Assembly (NCBI GenBank): GCA_037126765.1 | Contig: JBBCBC010000035.1 | Coordinates: 2,604,001 to 2,668,000, forward strand | Direction of reading: 5' to 3' | Length of the DNA: 64,000 bases | DNA from: Stenogyne calaminthoides | Taxonomy: Eukaryota; Streptophyta; Magnoliopsida; Lamiales; Lamiaceae | Shown here: positions 33,078-45,114 of the stretch, in pieces | How the letters are laid out: each line of letters starts with the position of its first letter | Numbering within the stretch: the first letter of the stretch is position 1 | The notes under the pieces: generated by a model | What the model saw: only the letters and a program-made list of their open reading frames with translations | Databases searched by the model: none | What the model was told of the DNA's origin: nothing | Made by a program: the position numbers and the translations under genes

Positions 33078-35485
33078 ATGCCTTCTAAGAAACTACCTAT
33101 GTTCTCTATTGAGAACTATGATCTATGGAGATTGAGAATGCAGGCACATCTGTACTCTAAACAAGAAAGATGTGGAGAGTTGTCTCTTAAGGTCCATTTG
33201 AGTACACTGTTGTGAATCCCATAAATACTGATGCTGAGAAAGATGATCCCTGAGATGAACTTCCTAAATCTGATTACCAACTTACTCCTAAGGAGAGAAA
33301 GTTAGTCAACTTAGACTATATTGCTAAAGATACTCTTTACAACATTATTGATAATGGTGTTATGGGAATAATTTCCCATTGTGAAACTGCCAAGAAATTT
33401 GGGACACACTTGCTATCATGTGTCAAGGCACAGATCATATCAAAGAGAACAAACTATTTGTTGCCATTGCAAAATTTGATAGTTTTGAAATGGAATATGG
33501 TGAATCTATTGAGAAACTGGAAGTTAGATTCACTAGTATCATGAATGATCTGAATGCTCTTGGGAAAAGATACCCAAAAAGAGAAGTGACACTGAAAATC
33601 TTGAGAGGTCTCACTAAGAAATGGGACATTCATGTTGTGGTGATTGAAAACACCAAAAATATTGACTCTATGTTATATCAACAAGTTTTCTCTGAACTGA
33701 AAGCTTATGAATTTGTAATTGATAAGAAAACTAAGAAACCTAATAGCGAAGATGATGCTTCATCTAGCAAAAATGTGGCTTTCAAAGCACAAGGAAAAAT
33801 CTGCAATACTAAGGAACCTGAGATCTCATCAAGTAAAAATCGGGATGAAAAAGATGAGACAATTGCCTTGATGGAAAGAAGGTTTGAAAAACTAAACAGC
33901 AGATATGGAAAGTACAAAAAGTATTAAAAGAATACTAGGTACAGGAATAGGAACAACTCAGAAGCTGAGGACAAGTCCACTGAGAAGAAGAAGGACCACA
34001 AAACTGAAGGATCTTCATACAGAAAGAAGGACACAAAGCCCAAAGAAGAAAGTGATCAGGATGATGATACCAACAGATGCTACAACTGTAAAAAGAAAGG
34101 TCACTTCCAGTATGACTGTCCTGACTTGAGTTCCAAGGAAAGAAGAGAAAGACAAGCCAAAAAAGACAAGAAGTATTCAAGCAAGAAGGTTATGGTTGCT
34201 GAAGAAGAACATACTGAAGGAGAATCCAGCTCTTCAGAATAAATGTTCTCAGATAGTGATAGTGATGATGTTTGTCTTGTTGCTATTGAGGAGGTAAATT
34301 CTTCTATCTTTGTTGCTGCTCCTACACAAGCACCTAAGTTGTCAAGTTCTTCTATAACCAACAATTTTAACCTGATGGGTTCTTTTGAGAATCTGATGAA
34401 GGACTATTCTGTGTTACAAGAACTGTTCATTGAAACTCAAGAGCAGAATGAGGAAGTGACTACTGAAAATCTGAGGTGGAAAAACTCTAATGCTGCTGAG
34501 ATCACTTCTCAATTAATGGGAGCTACTAATGAACCAGATGTTCTGAAAGTGCAGCTCTCAGAGAAAGAGAAGGTGATAGAGGCCCTGAAAGGAAAGCTAG
34601 AGAAATCCGCTGAGGAAAATCAGCTTATCAGGACTGAATTCAATGACCTCTTTGAGAACATGAAACTCTAAAGAAAAGTGAATATAGTTTGCAGAGAAAG
34701 TTAGCTCTATTGAATTATGCATCTAAAGCAAAAGATGAAATTCAGAGTTATCAAAGACCTGCAACTATAAAGGTTGGATTGGGATATAATCCAGGGGGAA
34801 CTTCACATGGTCTTCTGAATGTTGCTTCTACTAGTGGCACTAAGACTGTCTTTGTTAAACCGGCGGTTCGTACTGATCTTCTTATTAAATAACAACCCCG
34901 TGTTTTGGACAAGGGTAAAGGACCTATGGTTTCAGAGAACCTGAAGGTTCAGGTAGGAAAGTCCAAACCTCAGGTAAAGGCTAGAAAACCTGAACACTCA
35001 GTAGGAAATCCTCATTTAGTACTTCAAGCCTCAGTTAAGAATATCAACCTGAAGAAATCTGCACTGAACCATCAGAGGAATCTTCAGAAGAGAAACACTC
35101 AGCCGAGAAACTTTCAACTGAGGAGACCAAGTCCTCAAATTACTGAAAGACCACAATTTCAGTACAGGCAACCTAAACCCCACTTGTCTAAGGGTAAAGG
35201 TTTCCTAAACCCAAGTCAGCAGAGACATAGACCAGCTGCACCAAGGCCAAAGCATGAACAAAAGGCCTGAACTATAGAAGAACTCTAAGGCTCATGTTCA
35301 TGCTAAGGCTGACACTCATACACAAGATACTGCCAAGGCACCTAGGGTACTGAATGTGTATGTAGATGTTTATGGAAGACAAATCAGCCACTCTAAAGTA
35401 ATTAGAGTTGTGAGGCAGATTTGGGTTCCAAAAGGTACAGCTAACCTGGTAGGACCCTACACCAAATGTGTACCTAAGGCCTGAT
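33078..35485 (+). pseudogene. gag: Element E gag, broken
   Basis: The ATG at 33078 gives MPSKKLPMFSIENYDLWRLR, then a missing base near 33170, a TGA near 33251 and another loss near 33395. The frame 33418-33927 holds the UBN2 part (CQGTDHIKENKLFVAIAKF, LRGLTKKWDIHVV), ending at TAA. The CCHC knuckle CYNCKKKGHFQYDC lies at 34078-34120. A TAA at 34240 separates the acidic DSDSDDVCLVAIEE tail (34243-34671), and Pro/Gln-rich basic segments (34689-35270) follow. The final VPKA-stop is at about 35478. Close to C throughout, with independent lesions. Confidence 0.87.
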
Positions 35486-36254
35486 TTTGTTTCAGGTGAA
35501 GGAGAAGGGCACTGAGCTGAATAAAGACAACATAGCCCTGATAAGTGGAAGTGAAATGACACTTGTTGCATGGTATCTGGACAGTGGATGTTCAAGGCAC
35601 ATGACAGGATACAAACAATTACTCACTGACTATGTTGAGCAGAAAGGCCCTCAGATAACTTTTGGAGATAATTCTAAAGGACAAACTAAAGGATATGGAA
35701 CATTTGAAGTTGATATTGTTCATATCCATGGTGTATCATATGTGTCTGGTTTAAAGCATAACTTGCTTTCTATCAGTCAATTCTGTGACAAAGGATTCAG
35801 TGTTGAATTCTCAAAGAATTTGTGCTATGTGAAAGATAATATTTCACAAGTATTACTGACTGGTACTAGAAAGAGAAATGTGTATCTTGCTGATTGGAGA
35901 CTGACTCCTTTGGATACATGCTTAGTTGCTAAGAAAGCTACTGAAACCAATTGGTTATGGCACAAAAGGCTGAATCACTTGAACTTTAAAACCCTAAATA
36001 AACTTGTAAGATTGGCACTTGTGAGGGGATTACCAAATGAAGTATTTAGTAAAGATCATGTATGTGATGCTTGTCAGAAAGGAAAACAGATCAGAGCATC
36101 ATTTAAAAGCAAAGTAGAAGTTTCTACTGATAGAATACTTCAATTGTTACATATGGATCTATTTGGTCCAGTGACACCTGTAAGTACTAATGATAGAAAA
36201 TATACACTTGTGGTAATTGAGGACTACTCTAGATACACATGGGTCATATTCTTA
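35486..36254 (+). pseudogene. pol: Element E pol fragment 1: protease, GAG-pre-integrase, integrase start
   Basis: One frame of about 255 codons: WYLDSGCSRHMTGYKQLL (protease active site), GDNSKGQTKGYGTF, LWHKRLNHLNFKTLNKLVRL with CDACQKGKQIRASFK, then integrase HMDLFGPVTPVSTNDRKYTL and EDYSRYTWVIFL. It is cut at TTA (36252-36254) by the CACTA transposon and resumes at 42125. Here the Arg codon lost in C is intact. Confidence 0.9.
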
Positions 36255-36930
36255 CACTACTAGAAAAACTAGTTTTAGTGACGCGCAAAAGCGTCACTAA
36301 AATTAGTCTATAATGACGCGTTTGCTTTTAGTGATGCTTTGTTAAGCGTCACATGATTTGGCGTTTCAAAAACCTATTATCGTGAATCTGGAAGCGTCAC
36401 TATGAATGTCTATTGTGACGCTTGTATGTGTCATATTAGTGCTCTTTAGTAACGCTATTTGGTGACGCTAATTAGCTTCACCATAATATGTTTTAGTGAT
36501 GCTTTCTCGCGTCACATGAAAACTTATAACTACCTTAACAACAGTGTATAGTGACGCTTAATTGTGTCACGAACTCGTTGTCTTGTGACGCATCATGTGT
36601 CATGATAAGCTCTTTTTGTGGCGTTTTTTTGAGTCACTGGGTTATATATAACTTACTTAACTACCTCGTTTAGGGACGCTTAAATATGTCACGAATTCAT
36701 TGTCTTATGACACCAATATGTGTCACGATAAATATTTTTTGTGATGCTTTTTTACGTCACTACAATACATATAACTAATTTAACTAACTCGTTTAGTGAA
36801 GCTTAAACGGGTCACAAACTCACTATCTTATGACACAATTATGTATGACGATAAACATTTTTTTGTGAAATTTTTTTGCGTCACTAGGTTATATAAAACT
36901 AACTTGACTACCTTATTTAGTGACTTTTCT
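36255..36930. repeat. CACTA left terminal and subterminal repeats
   Basis: After the terminal CACTACTAGAAAAACTAG, the words TTTAGTGACGC, GCGTCAC and variants such as TGTGTCACGA recur about every 40-60 bases up to about 36930, in alternating orientations. Such subterminal repeats are the binding sites of TnpA-type proteins in known CACTA elements. Confidence 0.8.
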
Positions 36931-37249
36931 TATGTCACGTAATATTAATTATAATATACGTATATGTGAAATTATACATATATGCATATCTCTATACCTG
37001 CTCAAACATATATAATAATATAATAATTCAAATCATTTGTACCCGTATACATAAACATCATAATAATAAAATATTATTAACTTGTAAACACGAAACAATT
37101 AAATATATATAAAAAAAAATATATCGTCATTCACATGTGACATTTAAAAAGTAACATCACGAAAATAATAGCTATCAATCAAGACCAATCCAAACAAATG
37201 TACCAAAACTTTTAGTTCAATAATAAATTGCACCTAAATTATGTGTGAC

Positions 37250-40017
37250 AATCCATTTTGTTGCACTCTCCTTATCTTGCATCTTCCAGTTGAACCTAAA
37301 ATAACGAATGAAAGTGAAATAATTAATACTTGAACAGTTGAACTTGAAAGGAACTAAATTGAAACAAATGAAAGATTATCATTAGAAACTTAACAGATGC
37401 TTTGGCCAAACGTGCTATGTCCTATAGCTTGTCCAATATTTTTTACACCTCCAACTTTTCGGATTAATAGTTCCTCATATTTAATTGCCACAATAACTTT
37501 CACCTCACACTATTCACGTCCTAATAATTCTCCATTTCCTAATAGCTTAGCTGGATTTAAACTATCAATGGTGCCTTTCGCAACATGGACTGGAGCAGAA
37601 ATACCATTTAAGAGAATCTTTGCTCCCACCTGTTAAAACAAATATTATTATTCTAAACTCAGGTCCAAGATTCAAGAAAAGGGGAAAACATGGAATTTAA
37701 TTGGAACTATAAACCATATTTTCCACAACAAGAAACAACATAACCCTTGCACATCTGGCCAACTGTGTGTAAACAAGAAACCAAAATCAAGAAACTATCA
37801 AACATAATCCAACATAGTTTAAACAGTAAATTTCTGCATTTTGGAAGATGGGTAGAATTAATTACACCTATATGTATCCATATTCAACAGAATCAGTATT
37901 AACTGATGAGAAAAAACCAAAATATATAAATTGTGCTTACTTTGATTAATGAGAAATTATAAGTATATATACAAAAGTTCTCAGCTAATCTCACCTAACT
38001 CAACTAGCTAGAACTGTCTACTAATTCTGTTATTTTTAATAGAACAATAATTTCAGCAACTAACAAAGTTTTCTAACTAATTGATTAACACAAAACTCTA
38101 GACTCACCCTCTTTATGTATAACTCTAACATGATGCATTTGGCTATAAGCCGTCCAATGAACAATCAAAGAACTTCAGACCCAAAAATCCAATCAAAATA
38201 ACCAAAGAATATATAAACATACTGAAATTTACAAAATTATACGTTCCTGCAAGGGGCGAGAAAGTGCACTTGAGGGCCTAGCAGATTGGGCAGGTGCAGA
38301 GGGCCTAACATATTTGGTAGGTGCAGAGGGCCTGTGATTAGACGAGTGTAGAGGGGCCAGTTAGGCGAGGGCAAAAAAGTAATGAGGGAGGTTGACGGGG
38401 CATTTGTGATGTTTGAATGTCTTCTCTTTACGTTCCTTTTCCAATTTTTCTTTCTCCATAGCCATATGTGGAATATCATCCTGGCGAAATGAATTACTAC
38501 CATATACATCCTTTACAGTTACTCCGTAACCATACATGCGCACTCGCCACCTTTATCTTCACCAAGTACTTGAGAATATATATTAGTGGAGCCTACGTCT
38601 AGTGCACCATGTGGCAATTGGTTTTTTAGTTGTTGCATTTTTTCCTATATACAAATTTTACACAATAAAAATTATCACAAGGGAATAACTAGATTTACAC
38701 TGTTATAAGAAAACAAAATTAGAGAAATGAATAAGGAAGCTTCACCAATGCATTGGTAACTTCGGGGTTAAATGAATTGCCATCTCGCGAGTAGCACTTT
38801 GAAAATATGTCTGCTCTAGCACTTATTTCCCACTCCTCATTGTCCATATCATCCTCATCTATCTCAGCTTTACGTAAACGTTCTTCCTGCTACATTTACC
38901 TTGGCCTCTTCATAGACTTGAGCAAAACTCCTTTTTCCAATTGTATGCTGCATTTTCTTCAATGCTCTATTTTCTTTATTTTTTTCGCATGTTTTCTAGA
39001 ATATGTAATAAAACCAAGGTTTAAAAGTAAAACATTATTATAACGTGAATGAAACAGAAAATACAAAAAGACCACCTTGGACTCTTCACTACACCATTAC
39101 TCTACGAGAGACTTCCATTGGTTTCTTTCACCCTTTTCTTTCATTAATATTTCAACCCTTCTACTTCTTTTTCCCTTGGTAATTAAGATCTACAAGATTC
39201 TCTTAAATATGGTATTAACACACTTTAATAAGGCTAAACTTAATAGACTTATATTCCAGTGTTTCAAATTTGGTACAATTTCTATTATAAACAAATACAC
39301 AGTTACATATTTCTTTCTCGTACTTATAAATGGGACCATCTGCCTTTTTTGTTGTAATAATATTTTTTCTTTTTACCAAATGTGCCAATGCCCAAAACCA
39401 ATTCAGTCAACACATGCCAACTAACTTAGAAATCATACCTTGAGGATCAATATGTTGCTCATGAACTTCATCATCAGTGTTCTGACCTCTATGTTGGTTA
39501 GCTGATAAAGAGTCTTGTTCATTCCTTCGGACATGAATTGAACTTCTATGGCTTATAGGCATTGCTACAATGAGAAAATATGATAAATTTCAGCCAATAT
39601 GTTGTTTTACACCTTGAGGATCAACAATTAAAGGTTAAAAGATATCTCATCCAATATAATAATTAAAGTAATAGCAAAAGCATGGAAGCACAACGTATAC
39701 TATTATATACCTGGAATGTTGACATGTTGCTCAAGAACCGCAGTAACTCTTTGTCCCCGCATCATTGATACACCATAATCTTTAAAATGTAGAAAAAGTT
39801 GACAAAAGAGAATAAAAATTAAGATAATTCTGAAAACGATAAATGAGTACTATAAAAGATGATGCATGCTACCTCGACGATGATCATATTTTTGATTAAT
39901 GACAGCCTCACGTAAAGACAATGGCATCCTTTGGCCACTATTTGCATGAGCACTTTTTAGTTCTCTAGCCCTTGCTTGAAGATCATTTACGGTAATAGCT
40001 TTCCCGGCCTTTACCAT
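37250..40017 (-). pseudogene. CACTA-encoded TnpA-like gene (Transposase_24 / Ptta-En/Spm type), degenerate
   Basis: Minus strand. Exon 1 is 40017-39873 (MVKAGKAITVNDLQARAREL...), exon 2 is 39779-39711 (...SMMRGQRVTAVLEQHV), exon 3 is 39564-39439 (...ISHRSSIHVRRNEQDS...). Each has GT donors, AG acceptors and compatible phase. A stop follows in the next coding-like block (39160-39070). Further blocks are an acidic helix ending FNPEVTNAL (38890-38755) and, near 38590-38400, VLGEDKGG followed after a frame slip by VRMYGYGVTVKDVYG and KEKLEKERKEK, the hallmark of the plant Ptta/En/Spm domain. A downstream block (37632-37395, VGAKILLNGISAPVHVAKGT) resembles the C-terminal domain found after it. It would encode a DNA-binding accessory protein. 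Confidence 0.72.
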
Positions 40018-41930
40018 TTTCCTGCAATCACAATTTTTTTAAAAATAATTATAACATGCTAAAACATAAATATAAGCAACAATTCATTATGGAAAGATAT
40101 CAAAACTCATTGAAATGTAAAAGTATGATTTAGAATAAATGTAAAATGTTTTATCTTAATATTATTTGGTATTTACTAGTTTTAAAGAATATTTTTAAAT
40201 AAAATATAAATATATAATATTTCATAAAAGAAATCTAGATAGAGCACTTGTTATGCCTTGCCTCTACATAAATATGCTCCTGCCTATGAGTTATTTCACC
40301 CTCCAAATTCAGAAAAAAATTTATAACGAAGACTTGATTCATATCTATGCATACGATTGCTAAATCAACCTTTCACTTCCACATCATTACAAAGTTTAGG
40401 ACCCACTATTAAAAGTTTGATGCAAATCAAATGCCAAATTAGAGAATAGCAGGTTCCACTTATCCACCAAATTAATGAGAAACAAAAAATCTATTTCTTA
40501 TGCAAGAGATAAAATGAATTTAGGAGTGATATAGAATGCAGATTCTGATTTTAAAAAAAAAGACTAAGATGCAAGAAGACATCTTTTAGTATGTTTAGAG
40601 ACAATACCTTAATTCCTAATCCAGTGATTATCAAGGGTCATTTGGCTAAGTGTGTATTTTGAAACACAATTAAAAGAGTAGAAGTGTTTTTTTTTTTAAA
40701 AGATGGATCACACCAGCTTTGAAGAAAAATACTTTTATACTCTTGAGTTGAGGTTGAAAACAACCCCTAAATCTCTTATTACTCATGTCACCGGCGTAAA
40801 GAGGTTGCTAAGATAGGTAATCTCATAACTCAACAATTTTAAGTGCAATAATATGATAATTAGCTTCCTAAACCAACCTATTATTTTGGTCATTCAAAGT
40901 TATCAACGATAAAAACACGAACAATGGGATAACCCGATATATTTTCTAATTCATTCAAAACTTTCACAAAGAAACTCATCCACTGTTTTGTTATTTTCCT
41001 TTGCTCTAAACAAAGTATCACTTATTACACAATTATGGAGGGAACTTTCATCTCAACAAAAATAAGTTTTCACTAGATAAAACTGTTATGAAGGCTTGGA
41101 ATAAATCAACGAATCATATTCACATTAACTCCATTAATTAGCTTGTAAAAGAGCCTATATTAGAATCCTTAAACAACCAACCCTTCATGATTGCTAGCTT
41201 GTACAGTTATTCTAAAATCGAACTGAAATACTTATATTTCCTCCGTTTCATATTCAATTCAGAGAACTAGTTTTCCAATTAAACTACCACCTCAAAAAAC
41301 ATAGCCTAGCACCTTATGCTAGCATCTCTAATTTGTTCTGGTTCAATTAAAAAATTATGCGAACTTAAGCTATAGCATCCTCCACCCTACAGTAGCAATA
41401 ATGAGTCTGACAACTACTCTATTGCTGAAAAATCTTGCCCTCTAAACAAACTGCGTGAAGCGACGACTACTCTGTTGCTAAAAAATCTTGAGCATTCTAG
41501 ACAAAAATCAGAGGTGCTCCATCAGTTATTACGTACCTTATTCAGATGACGAAACAGGGCGTGCGGCGAGAGGAAACTTGATTTAATCAGATGGGAGGGA
41601 AGATTTGAGAGGGCGAGAGGACGAGAGGGCGCACGACGAATTTAGGGTTCCGTGTTGTAATCTGATGAGAAGAAAGTTTTGAGAGGGAAGATTAATTTGA
41701 TGCACAACGAGATTGGAGAAGGATGATTTGAGAGTGAGCACGATCAAAATTAGGGTAGAAGGGATAAGTGGCGGCCAATGAATTTTTTGCGCGGTATTGG
41801 AGATTAATTAGAAATATTGGAGATCAATTAAAAAGTTTTAAGAGAGAAGTAAAAATTAATTAGGATTAGAGATATATTGACGTGTTATGGAAATTTTTCA
41901 AGAATGTAACATAATTAAAATTTTAAAGTG
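40018..41930. other. CACTA right-hand interior, no gene seen
   Basis: AT-rich, with short homopolymers and no recognisable domain on either strand. The part next to 40017 may be promoter or leader of the minus-strand gene, including a possible untranslated first exon with purine-rich GAGAGG runs at 41560-41760. Confidence 0.5.
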
Positions 41931-42121
41931 TCACTAAAGATAAATTAAATATATTTTTTCGCTCTCTGGGAGTCGAACTCGGGTTTTAAAGAACTGGAAC
42001 TTATTATAAGGTGTCACAATATGTAATTAAACAATGGGAGCGTCACTATACTTATACAATGTGACACTTATTTATAAGCGTCACAAAAAAAACGTCACTA
42101 CAGGGGGGTTTTTTAGTAGTG
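41930..42121. repeat. CACTA right subterminal and terminal repeat
   Basis: Words GTGTCACT, GGTGTCACAATATG, GCGTCACTATAC and GTGACAC recur up to the end CACTACAGGGGGGTTTTTTA followed by GTAGTG. Target copy TTA follows at 42122. Confidence 0.85.
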
Positions 42122-42124
42122 TTA

Positions 42125-43160
42125 CTCAATAAGAAAGAGACTCAGACAAAATTGCCAGAATTACTGTAAAGACTCAGTATTGAAAAGAATCTGAGTGTGG
42201 TCAAAATTAGATCAGATAAAGGCACTGAGTTTATCAACCATATTATATTTGATTATTTTGCAGCAAATTGAATAGCTCATGAAACATCAGCTGCAAGGAC
42301 CCCACAACAGAATGGTGTTGCTGAAAGAAGAAATAGGACACTAAAAGAAGCTGCAAGAACAATGATTGTTGAAGCTGACATTCCTAAGAGATTTTGGGCT
42401 GAGGCAGTCAACACTGCGTGCTACTCTTAGAACAGATCCATGCTGACAAAGAATCAAGGAAAAACACCTTATGAGCTATGGAGTGAAAGGAAGCCTCTTG
42501 TTTCTTTCTTTCGTGTGTTTGGTTGTAAGTGTTTCATACACAATAATGGTAAAGATCAGTTGAAAACCTTTGATAGTAAAGCTGATGAAGGGATATTCTT
42601 AGGATATTCTGAAGTCAGTAAAGCCTTCAGAGTTTACAATTGTAGGACTCTTATTGTGGAAGAAACACCTCATGTTGTTTTTGATGAATCTACTTCTGTT
42701 CAGAAGAAACAGGAACCTGACTCAGGAGAATTGACAAAAAGAATGACCAGACTTAGCCTGAAGAAAAGTGTCAAAACATCCTCTGAGCCTGAAAAGAAGA
42801 AGTCAATCATCTTCTATGAATGGAGTTAGTCAGACTCAGATAAAGAAGCTCAGGAGGAAGAAAATCAGGCTGGTGAAACTCAGGATAATAGTTCTCCACT
42901 GAAGGAAAGTCAACACACTGAAGCTGACCCATCTGAACAAACCTCAATTCAGACTCAGGTATGTAATGTCGATGAAGATGTGGTCACAGCTGAGGCAAAC
43001 TCTGAATCTATCAACCAAAGGGGAACAAATGTCACTGACAATGTTCTGAATGGAATTTCCCTGAGGAAGATGATTCCCTTTCTCCTTTTCTCTTGTTCCC
43101 TGAGTTTAATGATATATCTGAACCTAACATGTCTGATGTTGAGGATACTACTGAAGGGGG
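42125..43160 (+). pseudogene. pol: Element E pol fragment 2: integrase C-part and linker
   Basis: Continues SKKETQTKLPELL, with a stop near 42168, KIRSDKGTEFINHI, a TGA near 42271, then QQNGVAERRNRTLKEAARTM carrying the catalytic Glu. A TAG near 42428 precedes MLTKNQGKTPYELWSERKPL (42440), FRVFGCKCFIHNNGKDQL and FLGYSEVSKAFRVYN. The acidic linker runs to CTGAAGGGGG at 43160, where H begins. C continues at the same point with AACATCAAGG. Confidence 0.87.
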
Positions 43161-44997
43161 TGTTGGGGAATTAATTGCACGGATCTATTCGGGATGAATA
43201 TTTAAATACAAATTTAATTCTAGCAATTATTACTAGTATGAATTAATCCTATATTAATTCAAATAATAATTCAACAACAAATCATGCATATAAACAGTTC
43301 ACATAAATCCTACGCATGAGGAATTGCTACGGGTTTACGTGAACTAACCTCTTGGAGTGGTAATGGTCTCGTCGATAAAAACACACCAAAAAGTCTTCCC
43401 AAGTATTCCCTAGTCCTTTCTTCTTCAATCTGGTGGAAGGAAGCTCGCGAACAATTAACAAAAGGGAGAATATAATTTGTTGCACCACCTTTGTGGATTT
43501 ACTAATTTTTCAAGCACATGGAATTGTTCTTGGGAATGAAGAAATCATCCCCTATTTATAGATAGGTGGTGGCCGATTTTTTGTCATGGAATAGGGAGGA
43601 AAAAATATTTTCTTGATCTCCAAGAAATTTTGAATATATCTCCTATATTCTTTTCTCCATAATTAAAATATTCCATAAAATCCCACCTTCTCTTGTTATG
43701 GTTATTTTCGAAAAAATAAGGATAAAGATTCCAAGATTTGGATCTTCTTGAATTTATGAGATATACATGTATTGCAAGAATACATATCTTCCATAATATC
43801 TTTTCAAGAAAATCAAGAAAATCTTTCTTTCCCTTATTCTTTCAAAATTTTCGAAAATAACATATAGATAACCAAGTGGGAGATTTCTTGAATTTAATGA
43901 GATAATCTTGTATTTCAAGAATACATATCTTCATTCCATAACAAAATTCAAAGAAAATCTTTCTCCCCTTTTATTTATATTTTTCTAAATTAATGAGAAA
44001 AAATAGCAACAAAATTTATTTTATTTTTAAACACCTTTTTCAATTATTGGACTTTATGTTGGGCTACTTGAGGGGCCTTTAGGAGAATTAGGATTGGATC
44101 TTCCAATGGACCTTGAATTATCAATATTGAGCCACAATATTATTCAAGCCCATAAATATTAATTAATCCCACTACATAATTAAAATTGCACTATCCATCT
44201 TAACCCATATTACAGTCAATATGGCTCCCGGTTATTATTTCCCGTGTTTAACATTATCTAACCCATTAATTAATTCAAGCCACTGAAATAGCTTTTCATT
44301 AATTAATATCTTTTATCCTTGGTAAAGGAACGGTTCAACATTATTATCCATACCGGAAACTAGTTCCACTTGCAAGATTTGGTATGATAAAACTTATGAA
44401 CCTCCCAAGGGGGCAAATCGAACAAGCGTACTTGCACACAATTCTCCGTATTAAATCTTAGCAATCGCATGTGACCAATAATATTGCCCAAGATATAAAG
44501 TATTGAATCTCGTTGATTCTCTACCCGTAATAAGTCAAAGAAATAATTACTAACCACACGCGATCCTATTTAAGGGACGAAGATTAAAAAATAACGAACC
44601 ACTGAGGTCTAATTCTTCATAGTTCAGTTATGAAGAATTTGTCCTCCTGTAGGTCCTATTCAGTGCACTAAACATGCACTAGTGTAATCTCATGGTCAAG
44701 ACAAGCCAATCTGAGCCTTACACTTCAACCTTTCACGATGGATTGTTCATTTCCATCTAGGTCGTGAATGGTGTACTTTTGGTTACAGGGGACTGTTAAT
44801 TTAATCTTCTGTGATCTGGTATCACTAAATTAACTACAATGTAACATGTACTATTTATTGAACAGTTATGCAGTAAATATATGTAACATTCGATGATATT
44901 TAAAGCATCAGTGATAAACAATTTATTTAAGTAAATAAGACCGAAATTCAATTTGATTATACAAAGTAAAAGCATACTTTCCAGTATAATCCCAACA
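43161..44997 (-). repeat. Element H 3' LTR
   Basis: On the minus strand it opens TGTTGGGATTATACTGG at 44997 and ends TTAATTCCCCAACA at 43161. 1,837 bp, very AT-rich, with AAGAATACATATCTTCC-type words repeated at 43780-43800 and 43915-43935. It is entered directly from E's linker with no gap. Confidence 0.88.
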
Positions 44998-45006
44998 ATC
45001 TCCCAC
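44998..45006 (-). other. Element H polypurine tract
   Basis: GTGGGAGAT on the minus strand, abutting the LTR start. A second copy of the same context (TATAAGTGGGAGACATT) lies at 45099-45115, so the 3' UTR contains a duplicated tract. Confidence 0.75.
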
Positions 45007-45114
45007 TTATACTCAAAGTCTGCTTTTAAGTATACTACAACATGTCTCGTGTAGTTCCTAACACGTGACATATAATGTCACCTACACGAACCTAATAATG
45101 TCTCCCACTTATAC

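Larger units (their letters stand above)
36255..42121. mobile_element. CACTA (En/Spm) DNA transposon inserted in integrase of E
   Basis: 5,867 bp. The left end CACTACTAGAAAAACTAG and right end (read inwards) CACTACTAAAAAACCCCCC form imperfect terminal inverted repeats beginning CACTA. TTA at 36252-36254 is repeated at 42122-42124, the 3-bp duplication of this superfamily. The same sequence in C (15889-15905, ATTCTTACTCAGTAAG) is the empty site. Subterminal zones hold many copies of GTGACGC/GCGTCAC in both orientations. It carries one recognisable minus-strand gene of Transposase_24 type. No TNP2-type transposase is seen, so it is probably non-autonomous. Confidence 0.93.

Noticed and set aside
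38237..38543. Two minus-strand open frames of 60-90 codons in the CACTA element considered as separate genes
   Set aside because: They are alternate frames of one exon of the TnpA-like gene, split by a small indel; counted within 37250-40017.
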